DNA from: Artemisia argyi | Lineage: Eukaryota > Streptophyta > Magnoliopsida > Asterales > Asteraceae | Direction of reading: 5' to 3' | Length of the DNA stretch: 64,000 nucleotides | NCBI GenBank assembly: GCA_030686995.1 | Contig: CM060696.1 | Location: forward strand, 11,817,987 to 11,881,986 | Shown here: in pieces, positions 33,152 to 45,239 of the stretch | How positions within the stretch are numbered: position 1 is the stretch's first letter | How the letters are laid out: each line of letters starts with the position of its first letter | Notes under the pieces: generated by a model | The model's database searches: none | What the model saw: the letters and a program-made list of their open reading frames with translations, nothing else | Told to the model about the DNA's origin: nothing | Program-made: the position numbers and the translations under genes

Positions 33152-35917
33152 CTACGAAGTGAAAAGCTTCGGATATCTCTTCCTGAACTCGTCCTCACGT
33201 TCCCACGTAAATTCTGGTCCATGTCGGGAATTCCAACGAACCTTGACGAGCGGAATGCGACTTCGCTTGAGTCGTTTAACTTCACGATCTAAAATCTCAA
33301 TCGGTTCTTCCACGAAATTTAGTTTCTCGTCAACACGAATATCCCTCATTGGAATGACGGGCATCTCATCTAAAAGGCATTTCTTCAAATTACTCACGTG
33401 GAACACGTCGTGAACTTTACTCAGTTCATGTGGTAATTGCAACCTATAAGCCACGGGCCCAATTTTTTCTAAGATCAAGAATGGTCCAATGTAGCGTGGG
33501 TTGAGTTTACCACGTTTCCCGAAACGTATAACACCTTTCCAAGGCGAGACTTTCAGCATCACTTTGTCTCCAACCTGGAACTCTAAAGGTTTACGTCTCT
33601 GATCGGCGTAGCTCTTCTGCCTATCTCTGGCCGCTTGCAACCGATCACGAATCTGAGCTACTTTCTCTGTAGTTTCTAAAATAAGCTCAGGGCCTGTAAG
33701 TTGGCTATCTCCAACTTCTGCCCAACCAATAGGCGAACGACACTTTCTGCCATACAAAGCTTCGAATGGTGCAGCCTTAAGACTTGTGTGGTAGCTATTA
33801 TTATAGGAGAATTCCGCAAGGGGTAAATACTTCTCCCAGCCTTTACCAAAGTCTATGATGCATGCACAAAGCATATCCTCTAACGTCTGAATGGTCCTCT
33901 CACTTTGACCATCGGTTTGGGGATGATATGCAGTACTCATATCAAGCCTCGTCCCCAAAGCCGTTTGAAGTGATCGCCACAAAGCTGACGTAAAACGACT
34001 ATCACGATCCGAAATAATAGATATCGGGACTCCATGACGCGAAATAATTTCCTTCACATATAACCTTGCAAGCTTATCCACACTATCATCTTCATTAATA
34101 GCTAAGAAATGAGCAGACTTTGTCAGACGATCCACAATTACCCAGATAGTGTCACAACCGCTAGCTGTCCTCGGTAATTTGGTAATGAAGTCCATAGTAA
34201 TCCGCTCCCATTTCCAGACTGGAAGTTCTGGTTGCGTTAGTAATCCTGACGGTCTCTGGTGTTCAGCTTTAACCTTAGCACATGTCAGGCACTTACTAAC
34301 GTACGATGCTATATCTGCCTTCATATTTGGACACCAATAGAACTTCTTAAGATCCTGGTACATTTTATCGGACCCAGGATGAATGGAGTACCTTGACTTA
34401 TGCGACTCATGCATAATCAACTCCAGAATTCCTCCATGCAAAGGTACCCAAATTCGATCTCCAAAGCATAACAATCCATCAGAACGCTTAATAAATCCCT
34501 TCTCATTATCAGCCATCCCAAATATATTCTCGGCAGATCTATTTTCTGCTTTCAACGCTTCCGTTTGAGCTTCAAGTATTTGAGACGGTAATGGCGATAC
34601 GATAGTCATTCCTAATGACCTAACTCGTAATGGTGGTACTCTTTCCTTTCGACTAAGAGCATCAGCAACAACGTTTGCTTTACCAGGATGGTAGCGAATT
34701 TCACAATCATAATCGCTTAGCAACTCAATCCAACGTCGCTGTCTCATGTTGAGCTCTTTTTGATTTAAGATGTGTTGTAAACTTTTATGGTTGGTAAACA
34801 CAACACACTTTGTTCCGTACAAGTAGTGTCTCCATATTCTTAAAGCAAAAACCACAGCACCTAGCTCCAAATCATGGGTAGTGTAGTTTTTCTCATGCTT
34901 TTTGAGCTGTCGGGAAGCATAAGCTATCACTTTCTCTCGTTGCATCAACACGGCTCCCAAACCTTTATGCGATGCGTCACAATAGACGACGAAATCCTCG
35001 TTACCTTCCGGTAACGCTAAGATAGGAGCACTACATAACATTTTCTTAAGCAATTGAAACGCTTCCTCTTCTTTATCTCCCCATTCATACGTAACACTCT
35101 TTTGAGTCAATTTGGTCAATGGTTTAGCTATCTTCGAAAATCCCTCAATGAATCTTCGGTAATAACCAGCTAAACCCAAAAATTGACGAACTTTGGTTGG
35201 GGTTGTAGGTGCAGCCCAATCTTTTATCGCCTCAATCTTAGCAGGATCCACATGGACTCCTTGTCTATCAATCACATGACCCAAAAATTGTACCGTCGGA
35301 ATCCAAAATTCGCATTTCGAAAACTTGGCATAGAGTTTCTCCTTCCTGAGCAATTCTAAAATGAGTCTTAGATGCTCCTCATGCTCCTTCTCACTCTTTG
35401 AATAAATCAGAATGTCATCGATGAATACAATCACGAACTTATCCAAGTAAGGCTTACACACCCGATTCATGAGATCCATGAATATTGCCGGTGCGTTAGT
35501 CAGCCCAAACGGCATCACCTGAAACTCGTAATGCCCGTAACGGGTTCTGAAAGCCGTTTTCGGAATATCTTCCTCGCGAACTCGAAGTTGATGATATCCC
35601 GATCTCAAATCGATCTTCGAATACACACTCGATCCTTGAAGTTGATCGAACAAGTCGTCGATCCTAGGTAACGGGTATCGATTCTTCACCGTTAACTTAT
35701 TCAACTCTCTATAATCAATACACATACGAAACGATCCATCCTTCTTCTTTACAAATAAGACTGGGGCTCCCCAAGGTGAAGAACTTGGTCTTATGAATCC
35801 TTTTTCGGCTAACTCCGCCAATTGTTTCGACAACTCTTCCAGTTCGGTAGGTGCAAGACGATAAGGTGCTCGTGCTACAGGTGCAGCACCAGGTATCAAC
35901 TCAATCTAAAACTCCAC
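33152..35917 (-). pseudogene. Gypsy-2 pol: RT, RNase H, integrase, chromodomain-like tail
   Basis: One open frame of about 915 codons follows two stops. Reverse transcriptase comes first: [17 protein letters not shown], then [10 protein letters not shown] with an intact catalytic pair. RNase H follows ([12 protein letters not shown]), but the third acidic site reads TNHKSL where the family has TDHKSL (Asn codon 34790-34792), so it may be inactive. Integrase has [23 protein letters not shown] and QSERTIQ; YWCPNMK replaces the usual YWWPNMK. The GPY/F-like module NPRYIGPF and the tail [12 protein letters not shown] end the protein at TAG 33152-33154. A TAG at 35906-35908 and the TAA before it stop translation from gag into this part; both look like C-to-T changes of Gln codons. 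Readthrough would be needed twice. Confidence 0.9.
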
Positions 35918-37840
35918 TTATCTAGTCGGCGGGATTCCCGGCAAATCATCGGGAAACACATCAGGAAAATCACGAACTATAGGCACCTCTCCAATGCACC
36001 TTTCCTTTTTCTTCGTCTCTCCCTTCTCAGAAATTTGAGCTAAGAAAAGGTAACATCCCTTCTCCATTAGCTTCGATAACTTTGTGCAAGATATGACTGC
36101 TAATCGGGATGGGCTCCTAGAATCCTTTCGGTCTCCTAATATATTTAGGACTTCCTTTCCATATGGTACACGCACGATCTTCTCGTCGCAAAGTATGTGA
36201 GCACGATACTTCGACAACCAGTCCATACCAATGATAACGTCAAAACTTCCTAACGTGACGGGTAGAAGATCTATGTTGAAAGGGTGGTTCAAGAAATTTA
36301 ACGTACAACCGCGAATGATGGTATTAATCCTTTCTAGGTTTCCATTTGCTAACTCAATATCATATCCAATTCCTAAGGCCATCGGGGTTTTCTCTAGTAA
36401 GGGTGCAAATGTAGTGGACACAAAACTCCTATCGGCACCAATATCAAATAGTATGGAAGCATAACGATTATTGAGAAGGAACGTACTGGTAACGACGTTC
36501 GGATCTTCTCCTCTCTCGTTCCCGAGTGCATACACTCTTCCCTGAGCAGCTCCAGCTTCCACACGTTGGTCCCCATTATCTTGTCGTCCACGGTTTCCTC
36601 CAGCTCCACGGTTTCCATAATTGTACCCATTACCACCCGAGCCTTGATTTCCACGGTTCCGCGATTCTCTACACTCATTCCTATAGTGTCCCTTCTTTCC
36701 ACACCCATAACAAGTAACATCTGCCTTATTTCTCATCTCAGGAGCAGCTTGAACCATAGCAAGAGGTCGAGCTCTACAGTCCCTAGCTGTGTGTCCTTTC
36801 TTTGAGCAATTCTGGCATTTCACACTACACCATCCATTATGATGCTGGTGGCAACGATCACACTTGGGTGCATCACCGTTCTGATTCTTCTTATCTCCAT
36901 TCCCAATAGCATAAGCCTTAGCTTGTCTCTTGCTTCGGTGATCATTACTCTTAGAGTGACGGTCCCTCTTTCTTTTTCCATTCTTCTCCTTATCAGCTTC
37001 TTCTAACTCCAACGAATCCATAAGTTGTTGAGCAATTGTGATTGCCTCATGGATGTTTGCAGGCCTAGCAGAAATCACATCATTCCTCGTAGCAACAGGC
37101 AACCCATCAGTATACCTCTCGATCTTTTGAGTCTCAGTTTTCACCATATCTGGGCACAACAAGGCTAATTCCTGGTAACGACGATTGTAAGTCGCCATGT
37201 CAGTACCTTTCACCTTGTGGTTCCAAAACTCAATCTCTAGCTTCTTGACCTCACTCCTTGGGCAATAAGTCTGAATCAGCAAGGACTTAAATTGCTCCCA
37301 AGTCATAGCATAAGCTACATCACTCCCAACTGCATTTCGGTAGTTGTTCCACCAAGTCAAAGCTTCATCCTTGAAAGTAAAAGAAGCAAACTTTACCTTC
37401 GCATTCTCTGCACAACCACTGACATTAAACACTGACTCAGTCTTCTCAATCCATCTGACTAAGTAAACCACTCCTTCAGTTCCACCAAACTCAATGGGTC
37501 CACAAATCTTGAATTCCTTGTATTGACATCCATTAGGACGAACAGGTGGAAAAGTTCTGGCAGAATTGTTGGAATGATTTGACTCAGCTAGTAGTTCAGC
37601 AACTCTTTGCTCCACGAGTTGGTTGATCATTGCTTGATCTACAGTAGGTGCATTAAGTGGAACATGATCATTGTCTCCCTGAACATCAACATTTTGATTC
37701 CTGTTGTTGCGGTTAGTGGTGTCCAGGTTGTCAGGAGTAGGGGTTTCAGCATTTCGAGTAGGTCGACGACCTCGGCGACCAGGAGTAGTCACAGCAGGAC
37801 CAGTTCTGGTAGACCTAACAGGGTTTCGACGTGGTGCCAT
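35918..37840 (-). pseudogene. Gypsy-2 gag and protease
   Basis: 640 codons from ATG at 37840. The N-terminus is basic and low-complexity (residues 1-60). The capsid-type gag region lies at about 120-260 (ALTWWNNYRNAV, TWEQFKSLLIQTYCP). Zinc knuckles are at about 342-355 (CQNCSKKGHTARDC) and 377-390 (CYGCGKKGHYRNEC). The protease centre at about 465-468 reads D-I-G-A where the family has D-T/S-G-A, so cleavage is probably impaired (Ile codon 36440-36442). The frame ends at TAA 35918-35920, and Gypsy-1 shows that the ancestral frame ran on into RT. Otherwise the gene is well preserved, far better than Gypsy-1. Confidence 0.9.
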
Positions 37841-38196
37841 TGATCTGTAACATCATACAAGTTCATGAGTCTCCAATAGAACTTATCGATATGCTCAACA
37901 AAACATCTCAACGAAATCAAGTCATGGAAAGAATAGCAACAATACACCACGTAACAACAAATAAGCGAATAAGGACTCAATTTCCATAACACCCAAAATC
38001 ACATAATACCATATACTAATAATCATCAACCATACAATAGCGATCTAACGTCGTTCCAACTAACGGATAACACAAAACATACTAATCGTTCCAAAAGAGA
38101 CGAATACTGAGCAAAATACATCAAAATATGATAAATAGCTTTTCTAACCGAACACTCCTCGGTTAAGAAAGCAAAAAGATAACATAACCCAAACAA
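37841..38196 (-). other. Spacer between ORF0 and gag with splice-acceptor-like end
   Basis: About 356 T-rich bases (minus strand) without a frame. It ends CTTGTATGATGTTACAG and then ATCAATGG, so an AG lies four bases before the gag ATG, exactly as in Gypsy-1. Confidence 0.4.
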
Positions 38197-39300
38197 CTAG
38201 CCACGTGGCTGGCGGAGGCTCCTCATCTCCTGCCTCAAGCTATCAAGATCCCTCCATAACGATCCTAGCTCCACGCTATGGGTGTCTCGGTCTCTCTTGA
38301 GGTCAGCCACCTCCTTCTCTAGCTCGGCATTCCTTTGCCAAAGCTTGCGGTCGGCCTCACGAGCAGTAACAAATCCTCGCTGCAAACTATCGATATGCTC
38401 GTGGACATCCATCAAAACTCTCCTCAGCTCAGTAGTCCTACCCACAACGACAGTCAAGTCAACTCTCAAATCTGCTAAAAACTCTCCAATGACTCTCTCA
38501 AGTCGATCAGATACACGTGCAACTCTCTCACTAAGCTCAGTAATCCGAGCCCACAACCTGCCAATCTCACCCAACTCTGCATGCTCAGTAGAAACCTCAG
38601 AAGATGCATCCGACTCAACGGGACTACCAGGTGGCAACTCAAACAAGAACGGATGATCAGGTGAATCAGGCTCAATCAGGTGTACAGGTTAATCAGGCTC
38701 CTCAGCCTGAGCTGGTGGTAATAACTCATCATCATCATCATCAGGCATCTCATCCTCCTGAGGGTCATCCTCCTCCTCAGGGTCATCATCATCACCCTGC
38801 TCAGCCTCCTGAGGGTCATCCTCCCGCTCAGGGTCATCAGCCTCATCCTCACCCTCGTACTCCTCCTCCTCCTCATCAGAAGAGTACCTCATCACTCGTC
38901 GTCTCCTACTAGGTGAACCATGTGGAGATGTAGTAGGTGATCTAGGACGACGACGCAATGATGTGGGTGGCGCCTCAGACAGAAGAGAATGAGCATCAAT
39001 CTGTAAAGGTGATGGAGTAGGGCGTACCGACATGCGTGCCGTAGCTCGGTGGGCAAAGCGTGGTGCCACACGAGCCAAAGCCTGATGAAGAGTAAGCTGC
39101 CTTGATGTACCAGGGAGCCCTAAAGAAGATGAGGGTCCCTACGTAGATGCAGCAGGTAGTGCTGAAGTAGAAGCTGCCTGTGATACAGTAGCTGAAGACA
39201 TGGCCATCTGGTAAGGGTCATCAGATGCCATAGTGAACTGTGCAGGTAAAACCGGTGCAGTAAGAATATCCTCGACGACATCGGGCATATGGGAGGCCAT
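38197..39300 (-). pseudogene. Extra ORF upstream of gag (ORF0), two stop codons
   Basis: A single frame of 367 codons from ATG 39300 to TAG 38197-38199, interrupted only by TAG 39139-39141 and TAA 38689-38691. Order: a short N-terminus with repeated Ala/Ser/Thr, a basic Pro/Ser/Arg stretch (SLRRRPRSPTTSPHGSPSRR), a very acidic stretch (YSSDEEEEEYEGEDEADD and beyond, about 60 residues), a Pro-rich hinge, and a C-terminal 130-residue helical region with coiled-coil heptads (ARITELSERVARVSDRLERV; AELEKEVADLKRD). I do not recognise the family. Acidic plus coiled-coil design suggests a chaperone-like or nucleic-acid/histone-contact role, which is speculation. Present in both gypsy copies at the same position. 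Confidence 0.7.
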
Positions 39301-39679
39301 AGTCTGTGACAACGGCGTAGGGTAGGTGTAAGTGTTTCAAAACAACTAAATCACAACTCATAATACCATACCAAATATACTTATCAAATAGTTCCATATA
39401 TAATCTCAATAAAAGAATTTCAAACACCGTATTACTAAAAATGTTTATAAAACATATAGACCATATAAATCCTCGAGAATGCCATCTTATTACTAAAATC
39501 CATAAACCTCAAATCATCTCAATAAGTCCCAATCTAACAATCATCTCAAATATCTCATAATACCTCAAATAATAGAAGATGCTTCGGCTTGGCGGGCTGG
39601 TGGGCGGTGGTCAAGGATCATTTTCTATAAAAATACGGTTATAGTTTAAGCGTTTATTTACCTAGTTCTCTATAACCTT
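39301..39679 (-). other. Gypsy-2 leader between primer site and ORF0
   Basis: About 380 AT-rich bases, no gene. It aligns in part with the Gypsy-1 leader. Confidence 0.55.
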
Positions 39680-39692
39680 GGCTCTGATACCA
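39680..39692 (-). other. Primer binding site (initiator tRNA-Met) of Gypsy-2
   Basis: TGGTATCAGAGCC on the minus strand, three bases after the LTR end at 39696. Confidence 0.92.
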
Positions 39693-39695
39693 ATC

Positions 39696-41218
39696 TGTAA
39701 CACCCCCAAAATTTGATACAGCGGAAGACTCAACAAGCTTTCGGGGTGCTACGGGGATTGGTATCCAACACAAGACAATATAGAACGAGATAAAGTAAAC
39801 ATAATAAAAACACAACCAAAACGGGGTTTTAAGGTTTACATTTATCCCAACATCATTCAGAGTCAGGCCCAAAATAAAATAACAATAGGTCCAAATTTAA
39901 TTATCAGAGTTTAGAAAAATAGATCCATAAACCATGAGCCTTGGCCGAGCCTTCCATTCCAAGCATGCATCTCAACACTTAATTACCTAAGAAAACGTGC
40001 TAAAAGTCAGCTTTCGCTGGTGAGATCATAGGTTTAAATTCAACTAACAATATAGTGGACATATACGCAAAACGCTTGCTAGCTAGACTAAGGATTCGCT
40101 AAAAGCCTGCGGATACCCTCCGCTCCAACATAACACACGGATACCCTTCCGTACTAACATAGATATTCGGGTAGCCCCCGCAATACCAATAATAACTTGG
40201 ATAACCTCCGGAATATTAATAACCTATAGGTAAAATGATTTGCACGTTTCTCACCCCAATCATTGAAAACATATATGTGACTAAAGCAGACAATAGATCC
40301 TAGTCCATACGCATAGCAAGTTTAGAAAGACTATAAAAGCGATAATAGTCCACGTAAAATGATTTGCACGTTTCTCACCCCAATCATTGAAAACATAGTT
40401 CAAGAGTAAAAAGTGGGGCTATGACTCACCTCAAGTCCAGAAAATATCAAGTAGAAGTCGGTAGAAATAAGATGTATGATAACTCACGAAACAGCAACTA
40501 CGGACTTGGCACGACCTAACAATATTAACTCTTTCAGAAATCATTTCCTCAAATTTATAATATTCCCAAACCCGGACGAGAATCCGTTTTATTTCCGAAA
40601 ATCCATTTCGTATTAGTTTGGTGTATTTGCGTTTGGTATCCATACGGGTAGTGGGTTGACTCATAACAAACCAAAAAGATCACATAAAGAATAATAAAAT
40701 AAACTCTGGATCTAATAGCAGCCCAATATATCATTTAAATAAATCGCCAAAGTTTATCAAATCCGTCGATTTGATAATCCTCATATTTATTTACGTAACA
40801 TACCGTTCCAAGATTACACCCAACCTAAAGCACATAGCACATAATTACTATATAGTATATATCATAGTTTAATAAATTCCTCATATATATCGTCAAATTG
40901 GCCAGATTTCCCGATATATACACTCGCAATTTATTACACTTTACATATTCTACAACCTATGGGCGTCGTAGGATACGATGCCCACTAATATATTCATTTC
41001 ATATAGCCAAATAACCCGGTTCAACCTTACGGTCAAGTGGTTATTTAGTTATAGAAAACGTCTATATTAATCGTCATATATCCGTGACAACACGAACGTC
41101 ACAAATAGTAACTTACCTGGACCCGAGTGACAACGATTTCGCATAACTCAATAAGTTTATCCGTTATATATCCGAAATGACATTTTATTAACCGTTTAAT
41201 AATTGTTGGGAGTTTCCC
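39696..41218 (-). repeat. Gypsy-2 5' LTR, first part
   Basis: Matches 18813 onward. It is cut at TTCCC (41214-41218) by LARD-2 and resumes at 51250. Confidence 0.92.
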
Positions 41219-41591
41219 TGTAACACCCCCAAAAATCGGGTCCAGCGGAAGCATACATTCATTGGGGTGCTACGAAATCGGTATCATAACACAAGTACAA
41301 AGAACGGTTTTTACCTCATCCGTTTAGAAGAAATTTCATATCAAAAGCATTATGTTTACAACATTTCAAAAACAATGTGGAAACATAGGCCCATAAAAGA
41401 AATAAAACGGTCCCAAATACATCAGAGTCATCTATGACCATGCCATGCCTTGCCAAAAGCCTTCAATAGTAGTTATTGCCTTAAACCTGAAAATACATGC
41501 TAAAAAGTGTCAACACGAGGTTGGTGAGTTCATAGGTTTGTATAAATAGCAATTTAGTATAAAAGAAATGTGAGTTCGATAAAAGTTTTGT

Positions 41592-41951
41592 GACCATTGT
41601 GTCGCTCACAATGTCATGAAAATATAGTTTACTTTCAAGTAAATGTAGTAAAGTCGACCACAAGGTTTTCGAGTGTGAACAACCATTCACATACAAATCA
41701 AGTTCAGTTTTAGTGACTACTGCTTTACTCACAGTGTCATGAAAAATATCAGTAAAGTAGGCCATAAGTATTAAGCATAAAGTTGGACCATAGGGAAAGT
41801 ATGTGATCATTACAACGAATATAATATCACATAAAAGTAAAAGTCTATTACGCTAGCACTAAGTTCATGAAACCGAAGCTATGACAGTGTGCATGCTCTA
41901 GAAGCATGTTAAATATAAAGGCCCGACAAGTGTTTATCCCGATACACTTGT
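41592..41951 (-). repeat. Hairpins in the transcribed part of the LARD-2 LTR
   Basis: CATTGTG-TCGCT-CACAATG (about 41593-41611), TGTGAA-CAACCA-TTCACA (about 41674-41691), CATGCT-CTAGA-AGCATG (about 41892-41908) and ACAAGTGT...ACACTTGT (41926-41951). All lie downstream of the TATA box on the minus strand, so they would be in the RNA leader. The right LTR repeats them 6009 bases on. Confidence 0.6.
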
Positions 41952-42022
41952 AATTCGACATGTTATACGTTCGCGGTTGCCTATCCGGTCAAACCGAACG
42001 GGGGAGTCACCTCCAATAGATC

Positions 42023-42030
42023 TATTTATA
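42023..42030 (-). promoter_or_regulatory. TATA box in LARD-2 3' LTR
   Basis: TATAAATA on the minus strand, within TTATAAATAGATC. The start of transcription would be about 30 bases lower in coordinate. Confidence 0.55.
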
Positions 42031-42149
42031 ACATTCGCGCTTCCCAGCAGGAATTGACGGTTCATGAGTTTGGGCATAGTGGGATTCAAGGGCTTAGGCT
42101 AATCCGCGTAATAGTTTAAATAAAGCATAAGTTTCAATGTGGTCCATAA

Positions 42150-42285
42150 AAGTGTTTGCATAAAAGCAATAATTCATAGAGTGTATTGCATAAAAGCAAG
42201 AGTTCATAAAGTGTGTCGCATACAAGCAATAACTCATAAAGTGTGTCGCATAAAAGCAAGAATTCATAAAGTGTTTGCACGTTTC
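42150..42285 (-). repeat. Short tandem repeats in LARD-2 LTR
   Basis: About four to five units of 28-33 bases built on CATAAAGTGTGTCGCATAAAAGCAA. They are present in both LTRs. Confidence 0.8.
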
Positions 42286-45239
42286 TCACCCCAAGTTAGT
42301 AAAGCAAAGTAAAGTAAATAGTGGGGCTATAAACTTACATTAATATGAAAATGTTTAAAGTACTTGTGAAAGTAAAAATAAGTAGTTGAGCATGTATCTC
42401 CCCCAAAGAGTTTATAAAGTAATTAAAAGAGTAAAAATGGGGCTATGACTCACCTCAGCAATTAAGTCGTCTGGTGAATAAATCAAGTAGTAAGTGTGCA
42501 CGGCTCCGACGCGCAACCTAGATTAGTATAGTATGGTTTTTAGTCTAAGTCATTTAAATAAATATTTGTAAACTTTGGAATAAAGTGTTAAATGTTTCTC
42601 ATGTGTTTGTGTTATTGTAGCTTATGTGGGTTTTTATAAGTTTCAACGAGTTCAAATGTTCGTTGAAAAGTATATATATAAAAATGTTGGTGTGAAAATA
42701 TTCGTAAGTATTGGCTCTTGGAATAAGTGTGGAAAAATACATATGAATATATTCGTATAAGAGTTGGCTCGAGTATTGTCGAAGGATAAATAAATACAAG
42801 TCGATTTGTATTTATTAAATTTGTTTGGTTTCGAGGTGTGAAATATATATATAATTGGACAACTATACTATTTATAGTGTACGCGGATGTGGTCGTCAAA
42901 TAAAAATAAGTGTTAAACATAGTTATTAGACGAAAAGTGGGTAAAATTTGTTAGAAAAATATAAATTTTTCATAGTTATAATAAGTTTGTCAAAATATGT
43001 AACTCTTATCAAAGTAGAGGGGCTGAAAGTGAAAAATCGCAAAAATAACAAAAATGGGCAAAGTGTCACAAGTGGGTCTCGAACCATGGTCGGTTTTCTA
43101 GTAACTGTGGGACACAACCAAGTGAGCCAAAGGCTCTTTTTGGTTTAGTTTTACAATAGCTTGTACTTAAACATTGTTATTGTGTTATAACTTTGTCAAA
43201 TATTTCACTCAGAGTGTACTGAGTATGCATGCATTTTGTGTTAGCCTTTGTGTTTCCATATCAGTTTAGCAACCAATTTCTCAATATGTATAATATATGA
43301 AAGTAGCACTTGTGCACTAGTTTAGCTTATCAATAAGCTAATGGTTACAGGTTGAGCCTTATGGCCGGTTTATGTGTTCGTATTGGGTTTAAAGTTTAGC
43401 CCGATTAGAAATAAGTTTTAAAATGAAACAAGCCGAGTGTGGTCGTGTGGTTTTTGAATAGCTTATTTTAGGTGATGAGTGCTTATTACAAATAAGCACT
43501 CGGATAAACCAAGTGGGTCGTGGGTTGGGCTTCTGTACCCAGTGGTTGTTTGGGTTTGTTCTCAACAAATTGGTCGAGTAAACTGAGTATAACATGAGTT
43601 CGATAAGCAATTATAAACCGAAATAAGCTACGAAATAAGCCAATAAGCCGAGAGAGCAATATTCCAAAAGTGAGCCAAATACTTGGTGGGTTTCATATGT
43701 TCATTTCTATATCATTAATACCGTTTGAAATGATTGAAAAGTTTTCAAATTCTGTTTTAAAACTACAATAAGTACAAAGTGCTTATTAACTTTGTTTTAC
43801 GTTAAAAAATCCACCACATAAGCATACTAACACTTTAAAAAAAAAGTCGACTAACTCATAGTAGTCGAACTTGGTTAAGGTTTTGATGTGTTTTCATATG
43901 TTACGAGACATGCAATATCGAATGAAAACGAGTTTAGCAAACATATGTGTTTAATTTAACGATACAAGATACGAAGGAAATGAGATGTGTTCGAGTATAC
44001 TTACAAAAGTGAAGTGTATACGAGTGTATGGTTGAGAACTAGGGCCAAGAACCAAAGATCGACCTATCTTTTCCAAACCAAGACCCGATTAAGCTTCTAA
44101 GTGAAAGACCCGACTTCTCACTTGCACTCCAAATTCTTTTAGTTGCTTTGAAAGAGTTGTGTGTGTGTGTTTGAGCTTAGATAGACTCGGTCATAAAGAG
44201 GAAGAGAGAGTCTTGGTACTAACCCTTGCATTAAATAGATTTTGTACTAAAATAAATTGTGTGTGGTGTTGGTGATGTTTCACACGACAAGAAGCACCAA
44301 AGAGGGAGTCAAAGCATGGTCTATATGTCCTTGTGATATTTGCAAATCTTCAAAACCATGGGTGCAAGGTGGTATATGTTTGAAACTATGAAAAAAAATG
44401 AAGGTGGTTGGAGAAGATGTTTGTGTGTTCGGTTGGATAAGGGGAAGAAAAATTCATCAAGTACAAGTATTATTTTATATTTATGTTGATTGATTTTGGT
44501 CCAAAACGAATGTGTACATTTTAAACAAAATGTATACATTTGTGTTTATTGAGTTTGGTTGCAAAAAAAAAAGAAATTCGTGACATAATAAAATCAGAAA
44601 AGAGTGGGAAGTTAAAACGTGAATTTCCCATAATGTTTTGCGTGTCCCGTTTAAGTTCAAACATGAGTCGGGATGTTTTGGTTGAACGTTGGAAATCGTT
44701 AACGTGTAAAATATGTTTTCGAGTATATTCTTATAAAAGAAATATAAAAACATTAATATTGATTCCAAAATGTGTTTATTAGAGTAACCATACTATCTAT
44801 GGTTCGGTTCGTGCGCGAGCTCGTGTTTCAGGTAAAGCGAGATACCCTCTCGTTGTTGAGTTTGAAAACTCATAAATGGTCAGAAAATTAATCTCACATT
44901 TTCTGATAATAATAATTAGTTTTAGTGTGTGGGATAACTTCCCAAGATTTAGTTAAGTGAGCTAAAGCATGCTCAATAATTAAGTGTAATAATAATTATT
45001 ACATTTTTATTATAATAAAATCAAATGTGCTCTAGTAGTTAAATGAGCGTCGTCGTAGTACCAATAAACTAAAATATGTAGACCAAAATTTGGTCCGAAG
45101 TCGTAGTGTACCATGAGGTGTTTTTTGGTTACGCGATTTAACTAAAAAGTTTTGCGTAAAAAGTGTTCTTGTAAAATTTGAAAGTAATAAATTTAGGCTT
45201 GGAATTAAATGTTGACGTGGAGAATTACGGGTTGTTACA

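Larger units (their letters stand above)
41219..45239 (-). repeat. LARD-2 3' LTR
   Basis: 4021 bases. On the minus strand it starts TGTAACAACCCGTAATTC and ends GGGGGTGTTACA. It contains a TATA box (42023-42030), hairpins downstream of it, and a four-unit array of AAGTGTGTCGCATAAAAGCAA-type repeats at about 42150-42280. Small open frames here are unlikely to be genes. Confidence 0.93.

Noticed and set aside
42599..43148. Small frames on both strands of the LARD-2 LTR (also 48608-49157)
   Set aside because: Identical in both LTRs because the LTRs are identical; AT-rich, no domain, no start context.
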